A stretch of DNA of 64,000 bases from positions 1,178,001 through 1,242,000 of the forward strand of contig NC_064233.1 of NCBI RefSeq assembly GCF_023101765.2. Direction: 5' to 3'. A model generated the notes under the pieces. The model searched no databases and was not told the DNA's origin. It saw nothing but the letters and a program-made list of their open reading frames with translations. Of the stretch, positions 43,250-53,545 are shown one piece after another (position 1 is the first letter of the stretch; the number at the start of each line of letters is the position of its first letter). Origin of the DNA: Spodoptera frugiperda (taxonomy: Eukaryota; Arthropoda; Insecta; Lepidoptera; Noctuidae). The position numbers and the translations under genes are program-made.

Positions 43250-43512
43250 AGGAATGATGACGGGTTATGAAAATTAAAAATCTATTTAGTCCGTAAGTTA
43301 GGTAATGAAAAAATATTAGACACGCATTTTTTTATTTTGTCATATAAGATAACAATACTTAGATAAAACGAATCAAAGTTTAGGAGTGGGAGCAAATACG
43401 TAATTTCTACGTAGAAAATGTACCTAGAAGTGACGTCACGTGATATTTCAAATCAATATTATCTTCGAAAGTATTTGTTTCCGTAAGAAAATAAAAAATA
43501 CGTGTCTAATAT
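43250..43512 (+). repeat. Rep-I element (reference copy)
   Basis: Rep-I reads TAGTCCG(T)(C/A)AGTTAGGTAAT, GAAAAAATATTAGACACG, CAATACTTAGATAAAACG, TTTAGGAGTGGGAG, GTGACGTCACGTGAT and AATACGTGTCTAAT. Five copies are in this window. It has no coding capacity. Confidence 0.55.
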
Positions 43513-43672
43513 CCGTGCAGCCAGGGAATGGAACAATCTGCCGGCTTCTATTTTTCCTGAGAAATACAACCCGGGTCTTTTCAAGGTCAGAGTGAATAGG
43601 TACTTTCTAAGTCCGTGTGTCCGTCCTGGCAGTAAGCGGGTTGGTGGCCAAATGCAGACTTGTCGACGTTAA
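43513..43672 (+). pseudogene. C-terminal remnant of a LINE reverse transcriptase
   Basis: The plus frame reads AREWNNLPASIFPEKYNPGL followed by FKVRVNRYFL, the ORF2 C-terminal tail, joined directly to the end of the Rep-I copy. Confidence 0.6.
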
Positions 43673-43694
43673 ATATTGTAAAACAATCTACAAG

Positions 43695-43828
43695 ACATAA
43701 GTTTTTAACTGACATGGTCACTAACACTAGTATTAGAACACGAAACGGGATATTTCCGGAAAATATCGAAAACTCATAGAATTAGAAAAACATGGTAAAT
43801 ATTCCGTTTCGAGTTCTAATACTAATCT
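43695..43828. repeat. Rep-J palindromic element flanked by 12-bp direct repeats
   Basis: AATCTACAAGAC occurs immediately on both sides. Inside, GGTCACTAACACTAGTATTA ... is mirrored by CGAGTTCTAATACT, with the GTTTTTAACTGACATGG extension on the left arm only. Confidence 0.6.
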
Positions 43829-44121
43829 ACAAGACGGACATTGAAATAAAAATTAGTCATCTACCCTATTGTAGACAATATTTATCCGCGGCCATTGACC
43901 CTCCCAATCTCAAATTATATAACTATCTATCTAAAGTAGTGTCCAGTTTTATAGCTCATTAACAGACCACATGCCCCAGAGAGGGTCATCCGATATCTGG
44001 AATCGAATCTCAAACTTTATGGACATCTCATTAGCTACAATTGCTAAAGTCCTGCTTTTGTTTGTTTTGTTTATTCCCGGGTCGGGCAAAATGGTACATA
44101 GAGCAGATTTTCCAAATTTCT

Positions 44122-44440
44122 CAAAGTCAAAGTCAAAGCATTTCTTGCAATTTATTGATCTTAAATTAGGCACTTTTGAAACGTCAAATTGAATTGTCCG
44201 TCAGTCTGTCTGTCAGTAAAGCTAGGCGCTCGTTCCAAAGTGTAGCTTCGAATGGAAAAGAACGAGACAGAAACTCCATCGTTACTCTATTTAAAAAAAT
44301 ATTTTTACAGTATCTCTGATACATTATTTGATCATTTACCTATTGTATCTATATGTAGGAACAATGTAACGACAATACGACGTCAAAACGATGGGACAAT
44401 AAAACCAATTTGTAAAGAATATAAAATAGCGGGTTGTTTC
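44122..44440 (-). repeat. Rep-C copy
   Basis: It is nearly the same as 7983-8300 over its length. The frame at 44252-44476 is repeat sequence. Confidence 0.7.
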
Positions 44441-44484
44441 AAACATAGTGCCCACATATGTACACTTAGTAAATAGTATCAAGT

Positions 44485-44565
44485 ATGGTGTTTGGATTTG
44501 TGGCGGATTTATGGCAATAGGGTCGCCCCCTATTGCATGGGACTTAACATAACTGGTGACATTCA
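44485..44565 (+). repeat. Rep-E fragment
   Basis: TATGGCAATAGGGTCGCCCC and TGCATGGGACTTAACATAAC only. Confidence 0.45.
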
Positions 44566-44871
44566 ATATACTATTACATAATATTTATAACTTAAAAACT
44601 AAAAAATATGCTAGAGGGTTTGTCTGTCCCTCGGTCAAAGGTCAAGTAAGCATTGCCATACAACATTGTTTTCTGAGAGTTTTACTTAGTTTTACTTTGA
44701 GTTTTACTTTTTCCATTGACGTCGATGCAGATAAATTTTTTGATGCTTTGTAAATAATAAATAAATTACAGTTTCTTTTATTTTTTAGTTCAATAAAACA
44801 ATAGTAAAGTTCACTGGTGACAAGTAATTTAATACATAAATATATATTTTTTATTGCGATGCGTTATTGTT
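44566..44871. other. No gene seen
   Basis: AT-rich, with a GTTTTACTT short tandem at about 44680-44710. Confidence 0.3.
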
Positions 44872-45085
44872 TCATTGAGTGAGGTTACCGGAAGCCTAAT
44901 TACTCCCCTTTCTTATCGGTCCAATCCCCGATTTCCCAATAACCCTTAAATTTCTAACCCCCAAAAAGCCGACAACGCACTTGTAACGCCTCTGGTATTT
45001 CAAGAGTCCATGAGTGGCGGCGATTGCTTACCATCAGGTGATACTTAAGCCAGTTTACTGGCGTGTTCCTTAAAAAAACATACGG
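44872..45085 (-). repeat. Rep-B copy, inverted
   Basis: GTGAGGTTACCGGAAGCC to CCATCAGGTGATACTTAAGC. Confidence 0.6.
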
Positions 45086-45724
45086 GGCAAGCTAAATAAA
45101 ACCGTTTATTTAAAAAGTGGATTTTACGTTGTTTAGATGCACCTTTGTCTCGTCCTCCTGGGATTAAAAGGTATGACACTAGTTATTAGGCACGGTCCTC
45201 GATTCGATGCTTAGTTGATTCAAAAAGTAATGAAGGGTGATTTTATTTGGAAATATCGCGAAATTATAAAATACAATATAAAGAGCAGTCCCGTTGGATG
45301 TCACACAGCATCCTCTAATCAATTGCTCTCGGTTCAAAAATAAATGGTCCACAACCCCCTCGACAACAACCCCAAGCAATATTTTACTTTACCCCCATTG
45401 TAATAAGGTCTTAATCACTTTGCCATTGTTTTTGACTGATAGGTTATAAGGAATTTGAGCGTTATGACTATGTGATAAGGTATGTTTCAGTTTGTGATAG
45501 TAAATTTGTTATTCATTGTGGTTTTTAAATGAGCCGATGAAAAAGTATAGTTTATTAAAATGTCATAAATCTATGAGAATGGATTCTCTACGCTACGCAT
45601 TGTTTTTTTTATTGATGAACTAGCTACTTTTGCGCGGTTTCACTTGTTCTGCTCGGCTCCTATTGGTCATATTGCCCTATTGGAAGAAGCCGCTGGCAAA
45701 AGCTAGTTTGTAGCATTGTATAAA
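45086..45724. other. No gene; Rep-G fragment
   Basis: 45622-45665 is an inverted Rep-G end (ACTAGCTACTTTTGCGCGGT). 45675-45705 ends GAAGCCGCTGGCAAAAGCTAGT, a different Helitron-like end. Confidence 0.35.
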
Positions 45725-46012
45725 CCCAGAGCTGCGGACTACCTAGCGGGTTTACCGGGAAAAACAGGAGTACAAATTGTAGAAACTGCGCGCGCCTTAA
45801 AGAGCCGTCAGACCTCCACCGATGGGGCCCAGTAGGGCTGATGCCTGATCTGGAGCTGCGGACTATCTAGCAGGTTTACAGGGGCTCCGGCTCGAAAAGC
45901 AGGAGTAGGAACGGGGTGGTTTTTAGTCAGTAAGAGACTGACACTCCTTCACGCCTCGCCCAAGGCGGGAGAAGGCATTGGATGATTTTCCCTCCTTAAA
46001 AAAAGCATTGTA
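45725..46012 (-). repeat. Rep-A, one fragment plus one full inverted copy
   Basis: Fragment at 45725-45775 (GAGCTGCGGACTACCTAGCG), full copy at 45848-46010 with an intact CGCCTCGCCCAAGGCGGG block. Confidence 0.65.
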
Positions 46013-46056
46013 TAGACAGGTTTTACCTATAGTCATCTATAGTACCTTTACCTATA

Positions 46057-46092
46057 GTATCAGAACCCACAATAACATGTGGGTTCTGATAC
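46057..46092. other. Perfect 15-bp-stem hairpin
   Basis: GTATCAGAACCCACA pairs exactly with TGTGGGTTCTGATAC across a 6-base loop. No T-run follows and no function is evident. Confidence 0.5.
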
Positions 46093-46204
46093 AAACTTAA
46101 ATCCACTCAAAATGTTTGCTTGTCTAATCGTTGACAAGTCGGTAACTTGACACGTGGACAGACAAACATAAGGGGTGGAAGGGATAACTTGATACATGGC
46201 TGTT

Positions 46205-46495
46205 GTACAATAGAGTAGTAGACAGGGTATGAAAATTAAAAACGTATATAAGTTTTTAAACTGACATGGTCACTAACACTATTACTAGAACTTATGACGG
46301 GATATTTACCATGTTTATTCACTTCTATTCGATGAGTTTCCGATATCCTTCGATGAGTCAATCCGTGATCATGGCGCTTGCAACAGTGCCGAAATATCGG
46401 AAACTCATAGACATAAATAAACATGGTAAATATCCCGTCTCAAGTTCCAGTAATAGTATTAAAAACGTAAATAGTCCGTCAGTTAGATAACATTT
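46205..46495 (+). repeat. Rep-I element split by a Rep-J palindrome
   Basis: Rep-I sequence at 46205-46246 resumes at 46458. The Rep-J insert (46247-46457) has long arms (46260-46344 against 46386-46457) around the CCGTGATCATGGCGCTTGCA centre and is flanked by the 12-bp repeat ATTAAAAACGTA. Confidence 0.65.
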
Positions 46496-46496
46496 T

Positions 46497-46700
46497 TTTT
46501 TAAAAGCGTGGCCCCACACTTGCATTTGCTCCTGTGTCGTGGGTGCGTTTACAAACATACAAGTTCACATGCACATGACACCCAGACCCGGAACAACAAT
46601 TTGTGGATCACACAAAGAGTTGTTCCGTGCGGGAATCGAACCCGCTACACGTTGCACGGCAGCCGGTTATCCAGCCACCGCGCCAACCGTGTAGTCTTGT
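46497..46700 (-). repeat. Rep-D SINE, inverted, complete
   Basis: B-box GGTTCGATTCCCGC on the minus strand and a tRNA-like head ending at GGTTGGCGCGGTGG near 46690. This is the best preserved Rep-D in the window. Confidence 0.7.
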
Positions 46701-46796
46701 ATTTCTTTCTTTTGTGTTAGATAGTGCATATAGCGAGAAAGGCTATATGCTATAAAACATCTCGCTACGATAAGTAAGGAGCTGAGCAGTCACTAG
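46701..46796 (+). mobile_element. Rep-G Helitron-like 3' half
   Basis: TTGTGTTAGATAGTGCATAT to CAGTCACTAG before T. Confidence 0.45.
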
Positions 46797-47179
46797 TTAA
46801 AATACAATACACAAAAATATTGTAGAACACGACTACGGCGTAGCAAGCCGGTCTACGGCGTAGCGCGTGGCATATTCATGTATTGTGAATATGTGAAAGG
46901 TTAAGGTTTATCAGAGAGCGCTGCTGCCCTCTCTGTCAAATGTGTAGTCCCTTATAGTCGGGTCTTATACTTAGGGAAGGAGTGGTGAATCTACTTTGCC
47001 TTAATGGAGGGTTTTCGGTATAGCAATTAACAATGTTGTCAAAAATTTTCAGCGAACATTTCATTATTATTGATACAAGAGATATTTTTTGTATAGAAGC
47101 ACTCTTTCAGATTCTTAGTATGTATATGCGAGGACCATGTTCTGACAATATCTGAGTGACCCGTTGATCTATTAAAACT
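46797..47179. other. No gene; short repeat shared with 55963
   Basis: GAGAGCGCTGCTGCCCTCTC (46915) resembles GAGAGCACTGCTACCCCGTC (55964). The rest is unassigned. Confidence 0.3.
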
Positions 47180-47293
47180 ACACTGACAGACAGACTGATA
47201 TTATTTTATTTCTTTCTTTCTTTGTTGACGTTACAAAAGTACCTAAGTACATGGTTTAATTGGAATAAATGATTTGACTTTGACTTTGACTTG
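47180..47293 (+). repeat. Rep-C copy, 3' end
   Basis: It ends GGAATAAATGATTTGACTTT with a full (GACTTT)n tail. Confidence 0.6.
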
Positions 47294-47659
47294 AATGATT
47301 TACAAAAATATATTCACGGTCCGGAGCACGACAAAAGACAAACATCTAACTATCTAACTTAAACATTTATTAAAAAATATTGCTCAACCAAGTCATATTA
47401 TAATTTATTACGACTCCAAACTACGGAATAACTTAATAAAACTCACTGAAAAGTATCGAAAGCTTTTAATACAATGACTGGGGCGAACACCCCGCTCGCG
47501 ATCACTTAATCAAATATACTTGAGCATAAATATCAGTTAACAGTAACTGCTGGCTTTAACTGGCGCGGTTAACGATTTAAACTCGAGGGCAGTTACTAAG
47601 ATACATCTGTGCTAAGTAACTTTACTTAATTGAGTTGTTTTTAAACCTTTTTTTGTTTG
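47294..47659. other. No gene seen
   Basis: AT-rich, unassigned. Confidence 0.3.
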
Positions 47660-47945
47660 TAGCGTTTTTTTTAGATCACCTGATGGTAAGCAATCGCTGC
47701 CGCCTATGGACAATTGAAACACCAGAGGCGTTACAAGTGTGTTGCCGGCCTTTTGGAGGTTAGGAATTTAAGAGTTGTTATTCGGGAATCGAGGATTGGG
47801 ATTTGGGAGAAAATCGGCTAAAAAAGAAATGATCTGGGAAGCCCGGGGAATTGGCCTCCGGTAACCACACTCACACAATGAAACACAACGCAAGCGTTGT
47901 TTCACGTCGGTTTTCTATGAGACAGTGGTATCAGCATTGCGTTCG
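47660..47945 (+). repeat. Rep-B copy with a 15-40 bp insertion
   Basis: The GATTGGGATTTGGGAGAAAA stretch at 47795 is extra relative to other copies. The second half is intact. Confidence 0.6.
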
Positions 47946-47949
47946 TAAA

Positions 47950-48200
47950 TATATAAGGTGTTCTAAAAGTATCTGCCACGGCTTTAATAGGAGGTAGTGT
48001 ACTTTGCTTCTTAGACCACAGAAGAGCTGTAATGTTGTAGGTTGTCTAGGAATGTTACGGACATGCGGCGCGGCAGTTGCAATGCCGTATTTGTAAAGAG
48101 TGTTTAAATTAGCTCAAAGAGAAAAATGCAATTGGGCCTATTTCGCTCATTTTTCGTTATTGTCAGCCAAGATGATAAAAAATATGTGGTTTAAATTAAG
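47950..48200 (+). repeat. Dispersed repeat: TIR arm of the 52665 element plus the 31563 repeat
   Basis: ATAAGGTGTTCTAAAAGTAT starts at 47957, followed by GACCACAGAAGAGCTGTAAT as at 31563. Confidence 0.5.
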
Positions 48201-48560
48201 TCATAAGAGGTTTCCCCATACGGTATGTTACGCTGTATTTTATCTACTCAACCAATCACACTAAATAAACTAATCATAGAAAGTTATTTTGTTTGGATAT
48301 TTGTCCGTTTCACGCTGAAACTACTGAACGGATTTCAGTAAAAGAAAAGAAAGCGGTTGAAGCCGCTGGCAGAAGCTAGTATTCTTATATTTTTTTAAAT
48401 CTTATATACTTCGCCTAGCCTTATGGAAGACAAAACTAAATTCATTGGAAATTACACTTAAACCAGATACGTAATAGTATTACATTTCGCATAAACAAGA
48501 TAGTAATGTCTCGCCATACCGTTTAACAGATTCTGTTCAGCAATATATCACAATTAGAGT
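48201..48560. other. No gene; Helitron-like end
   Basis: 48345-48382 ends GAAGCCGCTGGCAGAAGCTAGT. The rest is AT-rich. Confidence 0.3.
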
Positions 48561-48569
48561 GGTCTGGGG

Positions 48570-48675
48570 ACCCTCCACGTGGGGCCATTTTGGGGCCGCT
48601 GTGGGGCCGCTGTGGAGCCCGCTGTGGGGCCGCTGTGGGGCTCACTGTGAGGCCCACTGTGGGGCCCGGGGTCCA
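48570..48675. repeat. G-rich minisatellite
   Basis: Diverged tandem units around TGGGGCCGC(T)GTG, about eight copies, with long G-tracts on the plus strand. Confidence 0.6.
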
Positions 48676-48859
48676 CGACGTGCGGGGCGACATCAGGACG
48701 ATTGTGGTCCAATTTACATGAGAATCTTGAACTTATAAGAGTGTAATGAGTTGTACAGATTTAGGCGTTTATTATACTAACTACTTATATATGATAATAT
48801 ATAACTCTGTAGGTATTTTATTTTCATTATCAGTATATATTGTAAGTAGGCAGTACATA

Positions 48860-49055
48860 AGCAGGAGTGATACCACTCCCACACAGACAACCGACAATTT
48901 TCAAATCCCCGATTTTCCAACAACTCTTAAATTCTTAACCCCTAAAAGGCCGGCAACGCTCTTGTAACGCTTCTGGTGTTTCGGGTGTCCACGGGCGGCG
49001 GCGACTGCTTACCATCAGGTAATTTATCTGCTCGTTTGTCAGCTTATACTGTAAA
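48860..49055 (-). repeat. Rep-B copy, inverted, 5' half
   Basis: CCCGATTTTCCAACAACTC through GGCGGCGGCGACTGCTTACC. Confidence 0.6.
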
Positions 49056-49129
49056 AAAGGCAAATCGTAGATAGTTAATACTTTTTATTTTGATTAAAAC
49101 GCAACACTGAATATTAAGTAAAATTTTCC

Positions 49130-49265
49130 GCTTCCCGTCCGGAGTAACTCTTTGTGTGATCCAAAAATTAATGTTTCGGGTCTGTATGTCATGTAAATGA
49201 GAACTTGTATGTGCGTAAACATACTCAGGACACTGGAGAAAATCCAAGTGTGGGACAACGTTTAA
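49130..49265 (+). repeat. Rep-D body
   Basis: AACTCTTTGTGTGATCCAAA to GAAAATCCAAGTGTGGGACA. The head is absent. Confidence 0.55.
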
Positions 49266-49714
49266 AACAAATCTACAATAAAACTCAAACAAAAACTAAA
49301 ATTATTTATGTATTGCATTCTTGTGTACAATATTTTACATTGATCAATTACCGGTAATCTGAAATTCAACACTGCGTGCTTGGTCTAATTGAAATAAATA
49401 GATTTTAACTTTGACTTGTATATACCTAACCAACCACTACAGTACAGCAATACTTCAAATCTATCATCCAACCCCTTACGCATCGTACGAGTATCGTCGA
49501 GACGTTTTATGTAAATGTGTAGTCAATGGCCCGCGTCTGTCTGTCTGTCTGTCTATCGAAGGGGCGGACATGAGTTATGGACGTCTCTGCCGACCCCACT
49601 CGGAGCTGCGAGTGTGTGGATATAAGTATGGTTGCTTGTAAGTAGCGTGTTGAGTGAAGATTTTTATTTTTGGTAAATGGTTATTATAATATGTTTGTAA
49701 AGTTTAATAAAAAA
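49266..49714. other. No gene; short Rep-C tail and (GTCT)n
   Basis: 49395-49420 is a Rep-C tail. 49535-49556 is GTCTGTCTGTCTGTCTATCG. The 76-residue frame at 49411 has no recognisable domain. Confidence 0.3.
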
Positions 49715-49720
49715 AGACAG

Positions 49721-50030
49721 TAATACGGTGCCCAACCCGGGAATCGTACCCGAGAGTCCCGGAAGTGTACCCGGCAGTCCAACTTGTGACCACTCGACCA
49801 ACGAGGCAGTTTTTCGGGTTTTTCGTTTTCTCAGTAGGAGCACGGAGTCTGGAATTGTGTCTGCTATATGGCAATAGGCTCACTGGGTGAGCCTAGAGCA
49901 TGCAATACATGGGACATATAACACAATTGGTGAAAAATGGGTGTACATTATACAGTGGTATTAAGTGCCGTAATGTGCACCTCCGCCTAACCCTTTACCT
50001 GTGGATAAAAGGTGTGACGATACGAGTTTT
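49721..50030 (+). repeat. Rep-E SINE with its tRNA-like head inverted
   Basis: 49721-49811 is the head in reverse (GGGAATCGTACCCGAGAGTC ... CGACCAACGAGGCAGT). 49812-50030 is the body in forward orientation (TCAGTAGGAGCACGGAGTCT ... GGATAAAAGGTGTGACG). Confidence 0.65.
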
Positions 50031-50229
50031 ATAAAATACATGTAGCAAGTGTAACGCTTTCTCGCAGTGTCTGGTCACCATTATGACGTGAGGCATACTG
50101 AAAAGTGTGAGATTTACCGTGAATAATATTATTCGGGCATTCTCAAAAATTCAAATACTTATCGAGTTTTTTTATAGAAATCTATTGGCAGTGTTTTACT
50201 CAACCTGGTGTTGAATGAGTTTATTTTAT
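50031..50229. other. No gene seen
   Basis: AT-rich, unassigned. Confidence 0.25.
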
Positions 50230-50404
50230 CGATAGGAGGGAAGCCATCCATATCATGCATCCATAGCACACAATATTGTATATAAAAACATAGCTTAGCT
50301 GAGTACGTTTCCATCAGTGTTAAGCTATGTGTGCGAAGAATATGATTGGTGGAAACTAAACTCATCCACAGCAACGTAGCATAGCACATCCCTGGTGGAA
50401 AAGC
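50230..50404. repeat. Relative of the 14270 foldback element, right part
   Basis: GGGAAGCCATCCATATCA, ACATAGCTTAGCTGAGT and AGCATAGCACATCCCTGG are shared. The left terminal arm is missing. Confidence 0.5.
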
Positions 50405-50604
50405 GTCCTTGCAGCTCGACCTAAGAAAAGCTCGGATACAAATATAACTCCAAAACCAAAAGATATAATAATATCTACAAACAGAACAATACATAACTTC
50501 CTCCATCTCCTACACAAGTAAGGCGTAGTTATTATATAGTACAGTACCAGGCGATAAATACTGCACATCGACTTTTAAAAATATTTTATTGAGGTGGGGA
50601 AATA

Positions 50605-51045
50605 TGAGAGAGCCATGCTTCCACACTGCTTAGCCGGCAAGACCGGAGTGATACTATGGCCTCACAGTAAACTGACGTGAAACAACGGTTACGTTAAATG
50701 ATATATGATACTTATTTTGCAAGTAGGTTACAATGTAACTCTTTTCTATAATCTCTCTCAATCTCTTAAATAGCTAGATGAGGCCGGCATTTCCTATCGG
50801 ACTACTCTGAGAAGAAATGCCGAAACAAACTCAGAGGTCATAGTCTCTTTTAAAGTCCAGACAAAATCAATTATAGATGTCGGAGAACCGTGCAAGTTGA
50901 TTCTGTAGTGGTCTTTTGAGGAAAAAACCGTTGTGTGAGTGAGGTTATCGGAGGCCCAATAACTAGGATTTTCAATACCAAAATCCCCGATCCTCAAATT
51001 CCAAAAGGCCGGCATCGTACTTGTTACTCCTCTGGTGTTTCGTGT
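50605..51045 (-). repeat. Rep-B copy, inverted, split by a ~235-bp insert
   Basis: Rep-B sequence stops at 50696 (GAAACAACGGTTACGTT) and resumes at about 50928 (CCGTTGTGTGAGTGAGG). The insert contains GAAATGCCGAAACAAACTCA. Confidence 0.5.
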
Positions 51046-52664
51046 ATTTACGAGTATGTTTGTTACACAATTACGTCAAAACGGTTAAAGGGATTGGAAT
51101 GAAATTTGGAACAAGGATAGATTATGGTCTGGAATAATACATAGGATACTTTTTATCCCACTGGAACGCGGGCGAAGCCACTGGAAGCAGTTAGTTGTAA
51201 ATAAAAGTGTTGATGTGCAATGTTTATCGGCGGGCAGTGTAAGTCGCTAGGCGGCGCCACTGCGCGGAACGGGGCAGTTGGGGGATGTGCGGACTCAGCG
51301 GAACTGCTGACAGATACTACAGCTTCCGTCATTTCCGGCGTTACGTCACTGCCGGGGAGCCGGGGGTGGCCATGCTGGCAAATAGTGAAGGATATATATT
51401 TTTTTACTTAACCTTGGTTATATTATTTTCAATTTCAAACTGTTTAGCTATTCTCGCGCGGTTTTACCCGCTGCTCGGCTCCTATTGATTGTAGCGTGGT
51501 GTTCCATAAATGAACTGTCCAAACAAAAAATACTATTAAATTCAAACAAGTAATAAATTGCAAAGATTAGCACTTTTAAACGATCAAAATTTTTTATCAG
51601 CTTTTTAGCCGACTTCAAAACAACGGAGGTTCTTAGTTTGCCCAGTGTATGTATGTATTGTGTGCGATTATCACGCGTTTGGCTGAACGAATTTTGAAGC
51701 GCTTTTCAGCACAATATTTTAATGGGGTTTTCAGAAGAATGTTTTAAGGATGTAAGCTGACTTAAAAAAATATGGAGGTGGTAAAGAGAATCAAAAGTTC
51801 ACTTTTGTTAAAAAAAGTTTTATTGTTATTACACTTTTTAGCATAGTAATTTTGAATAATACTCGTAGTTGACTTAGAATGATTACATTTTTCTAATAAC
51901 AAACATATACTTTTATCACAAAACAACAATTGTTTTTTTTTATCTTGGTGGTCTTCATTCGTGGTGCCGAATAAATTATTTAATAACTAATACTTTATAA
52001 TATTAATTTATTATTTTATAATTTCTTTATAATATTTCTTATAATACTTTCTTTACTTTCTTTATAATAGTATTTATTTTTTCTTTCTTTATAATACTAA
52101 TGTATAGAAGTCTCCAAACCCACCACATTGATGGTATCCCCTTCCGCGAACGATTTGTTCCCGCGAGCGTCGCTCATAAACTTTTATTGTAATACTGCAA
52201 TATCAATATCTGCGGCGCGGGGATGCAAGTCACGATCTCCTCGCATTGATTGATTAGTCCTGATGCTGGGCTTATATACTGTACACTATGTAATATACAG
52301 CGTCTAACAAAACCCATATACATCCAGAAGCGCTGATGAATACAGGTTGAATAGAATCTCTACACAAAGTTTCAGCTTAAAATACGTATTGGTAACAAAT
52401 ACTTGGTGTCGCATGGTTCTTGATTTTAAATCATCATACAAACGTGTCACAACACTACAGGGGTTACTCGCTAATTACGAAACATTTCTTCTGTTAATCT
52501 GATCGCCTAGTACCTGTATCTACCAAATTGTAATTCGCTTGAAATATAAAAAATAAAAATATTTGAAAAATTCATAACTTCGTTCCATGAAAACATGAAT
52601 CGTTGCTTATGTTATCTAGAAACCGTGCACTTGATATTATGTACACCCCGTTTTTGTTACAACG
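51046..52664. other. No gene; GC-rich patch and Helitron-like ends
   Basis: 51225-51375 is GC-rich (GGCGGCGCCACTGCGCGG, GCCGGGGAGCCGGGGGTGG) with two short frames but no identifiable protein. 51435-51525 is an inverted Rep-G piece. 51070-51190 ends GAAGCCACTGGAAGCAGTTAG. Confidence 0.35.
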
Positions 52665-53055
52665 TATATAAGGTGTTCTAAAAGTATCTGCCATGGCTTT
52701 AATAATAAGCTTTAAAAAGGTAGTGTTGTGTTTGAAGATTACAATAGTGAAGAGATTTCGTACATCGGATTAGGTAATTCAATTTGAGAACGTAATGAAG
52801 TTAAATAAATATTGACTTTACTCTGCATTAGGTATGTGCTTTATAAAACGCACAATTTCTATCAATAATTGTTTTCATTGACGAAGCGACAGAGACTGTG
52901 AAAGAAATAGCTCAACAAACGCTTACGTAGATTTTTTTGTAAGAAAAAAATACTTTATAATTAACAATTTATATATTTACTATTGTAATCTTGAAACACA
53001 ACACTACCTCCCATTAAAGCCGTGGCAGATACTTTTACTTATATCTTCCTTATAT
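52665..53055. mobile_element. ~390-bp element with ~80-bp imperfect terminal inverted repeats
   Basis: TATAAGGTGTTCTAAAAGTA ... GTTTGAAGATTACAATAGT (to 52748) is mirrored by ACTATTGTAATCTTGAAACA ... CTTATATA (52979-53055). The AGGTGTTC start next to TA recalls mariner-type MITEs, but that assignment is tentative. Confidence 0.55.
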
Positions 53056-53124
53056 ATTCTCATTATATGTACCTATGTATATCTACTGTTACTTCAATCT
53101 TATATTATGTAATTATATAAAGCT

Positions 53125-53306
53125 ATACTAATATATAAACTCTTTGTTTGTGTTTGAACCCTTCAATCTCCGGAATTACTGGTCCGATTTGAAAAAATAT
53201 TTTTATGTCGGATAGGCCATTTATCGAGGACCGTTATAGGCTATAACATAACTCTACGATCAATAGGAGTAGAGCAGAACGGGTGAAACCGCGTGGAAGA
53301 AGCTAG
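53125..53306 (+). mobile_element. Rep-G Helitron-like copy
   Basis: CAATCTCCGGAATTACTGGT to GAAGAAGCTAG before T. Confidence 0.6.
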
Positions 53307-53339
53307 TACTATATAACTACACGTTTTATTTCTTTTTGG

Positions 53340-53545
53340 AGGTTTTTCTTTTAATAAAATAAGCCGGTAAACGAGCAGACGGATCATCTGATGGTAAGCA
53401 ATCGCCGCCGCCCATGGACAATTTCTTTTTTATGAATCACGCCGGTAAACGGGCAGACGGATCACCTGATGGTAAGCAATCGCCGCCGCCCATGGACACT
53501 TGAAACACCAGAGGCGTTACAAGCACGTTGCCGGCATTTGATTGT
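53340..53545 (+). repeat. Two partial Rep-B copies in tandem
   Basis: Each begins with CCGGTAAACG(A/G)GCAGACG and reaches GCCGCCGCCCATGGACA. The first stops there, the second continues to GTTGCCGGCATTTG. Confidence 0.65.

Noticed and set aside
46266..46457. Hammerhead ribozyme in Rep-J
   Set aside because: CGATGAGTC and GGAAACTC resemble parts of a hammerhead core, but the required CTGATGA and GAAA arrangement is not met on either strand.
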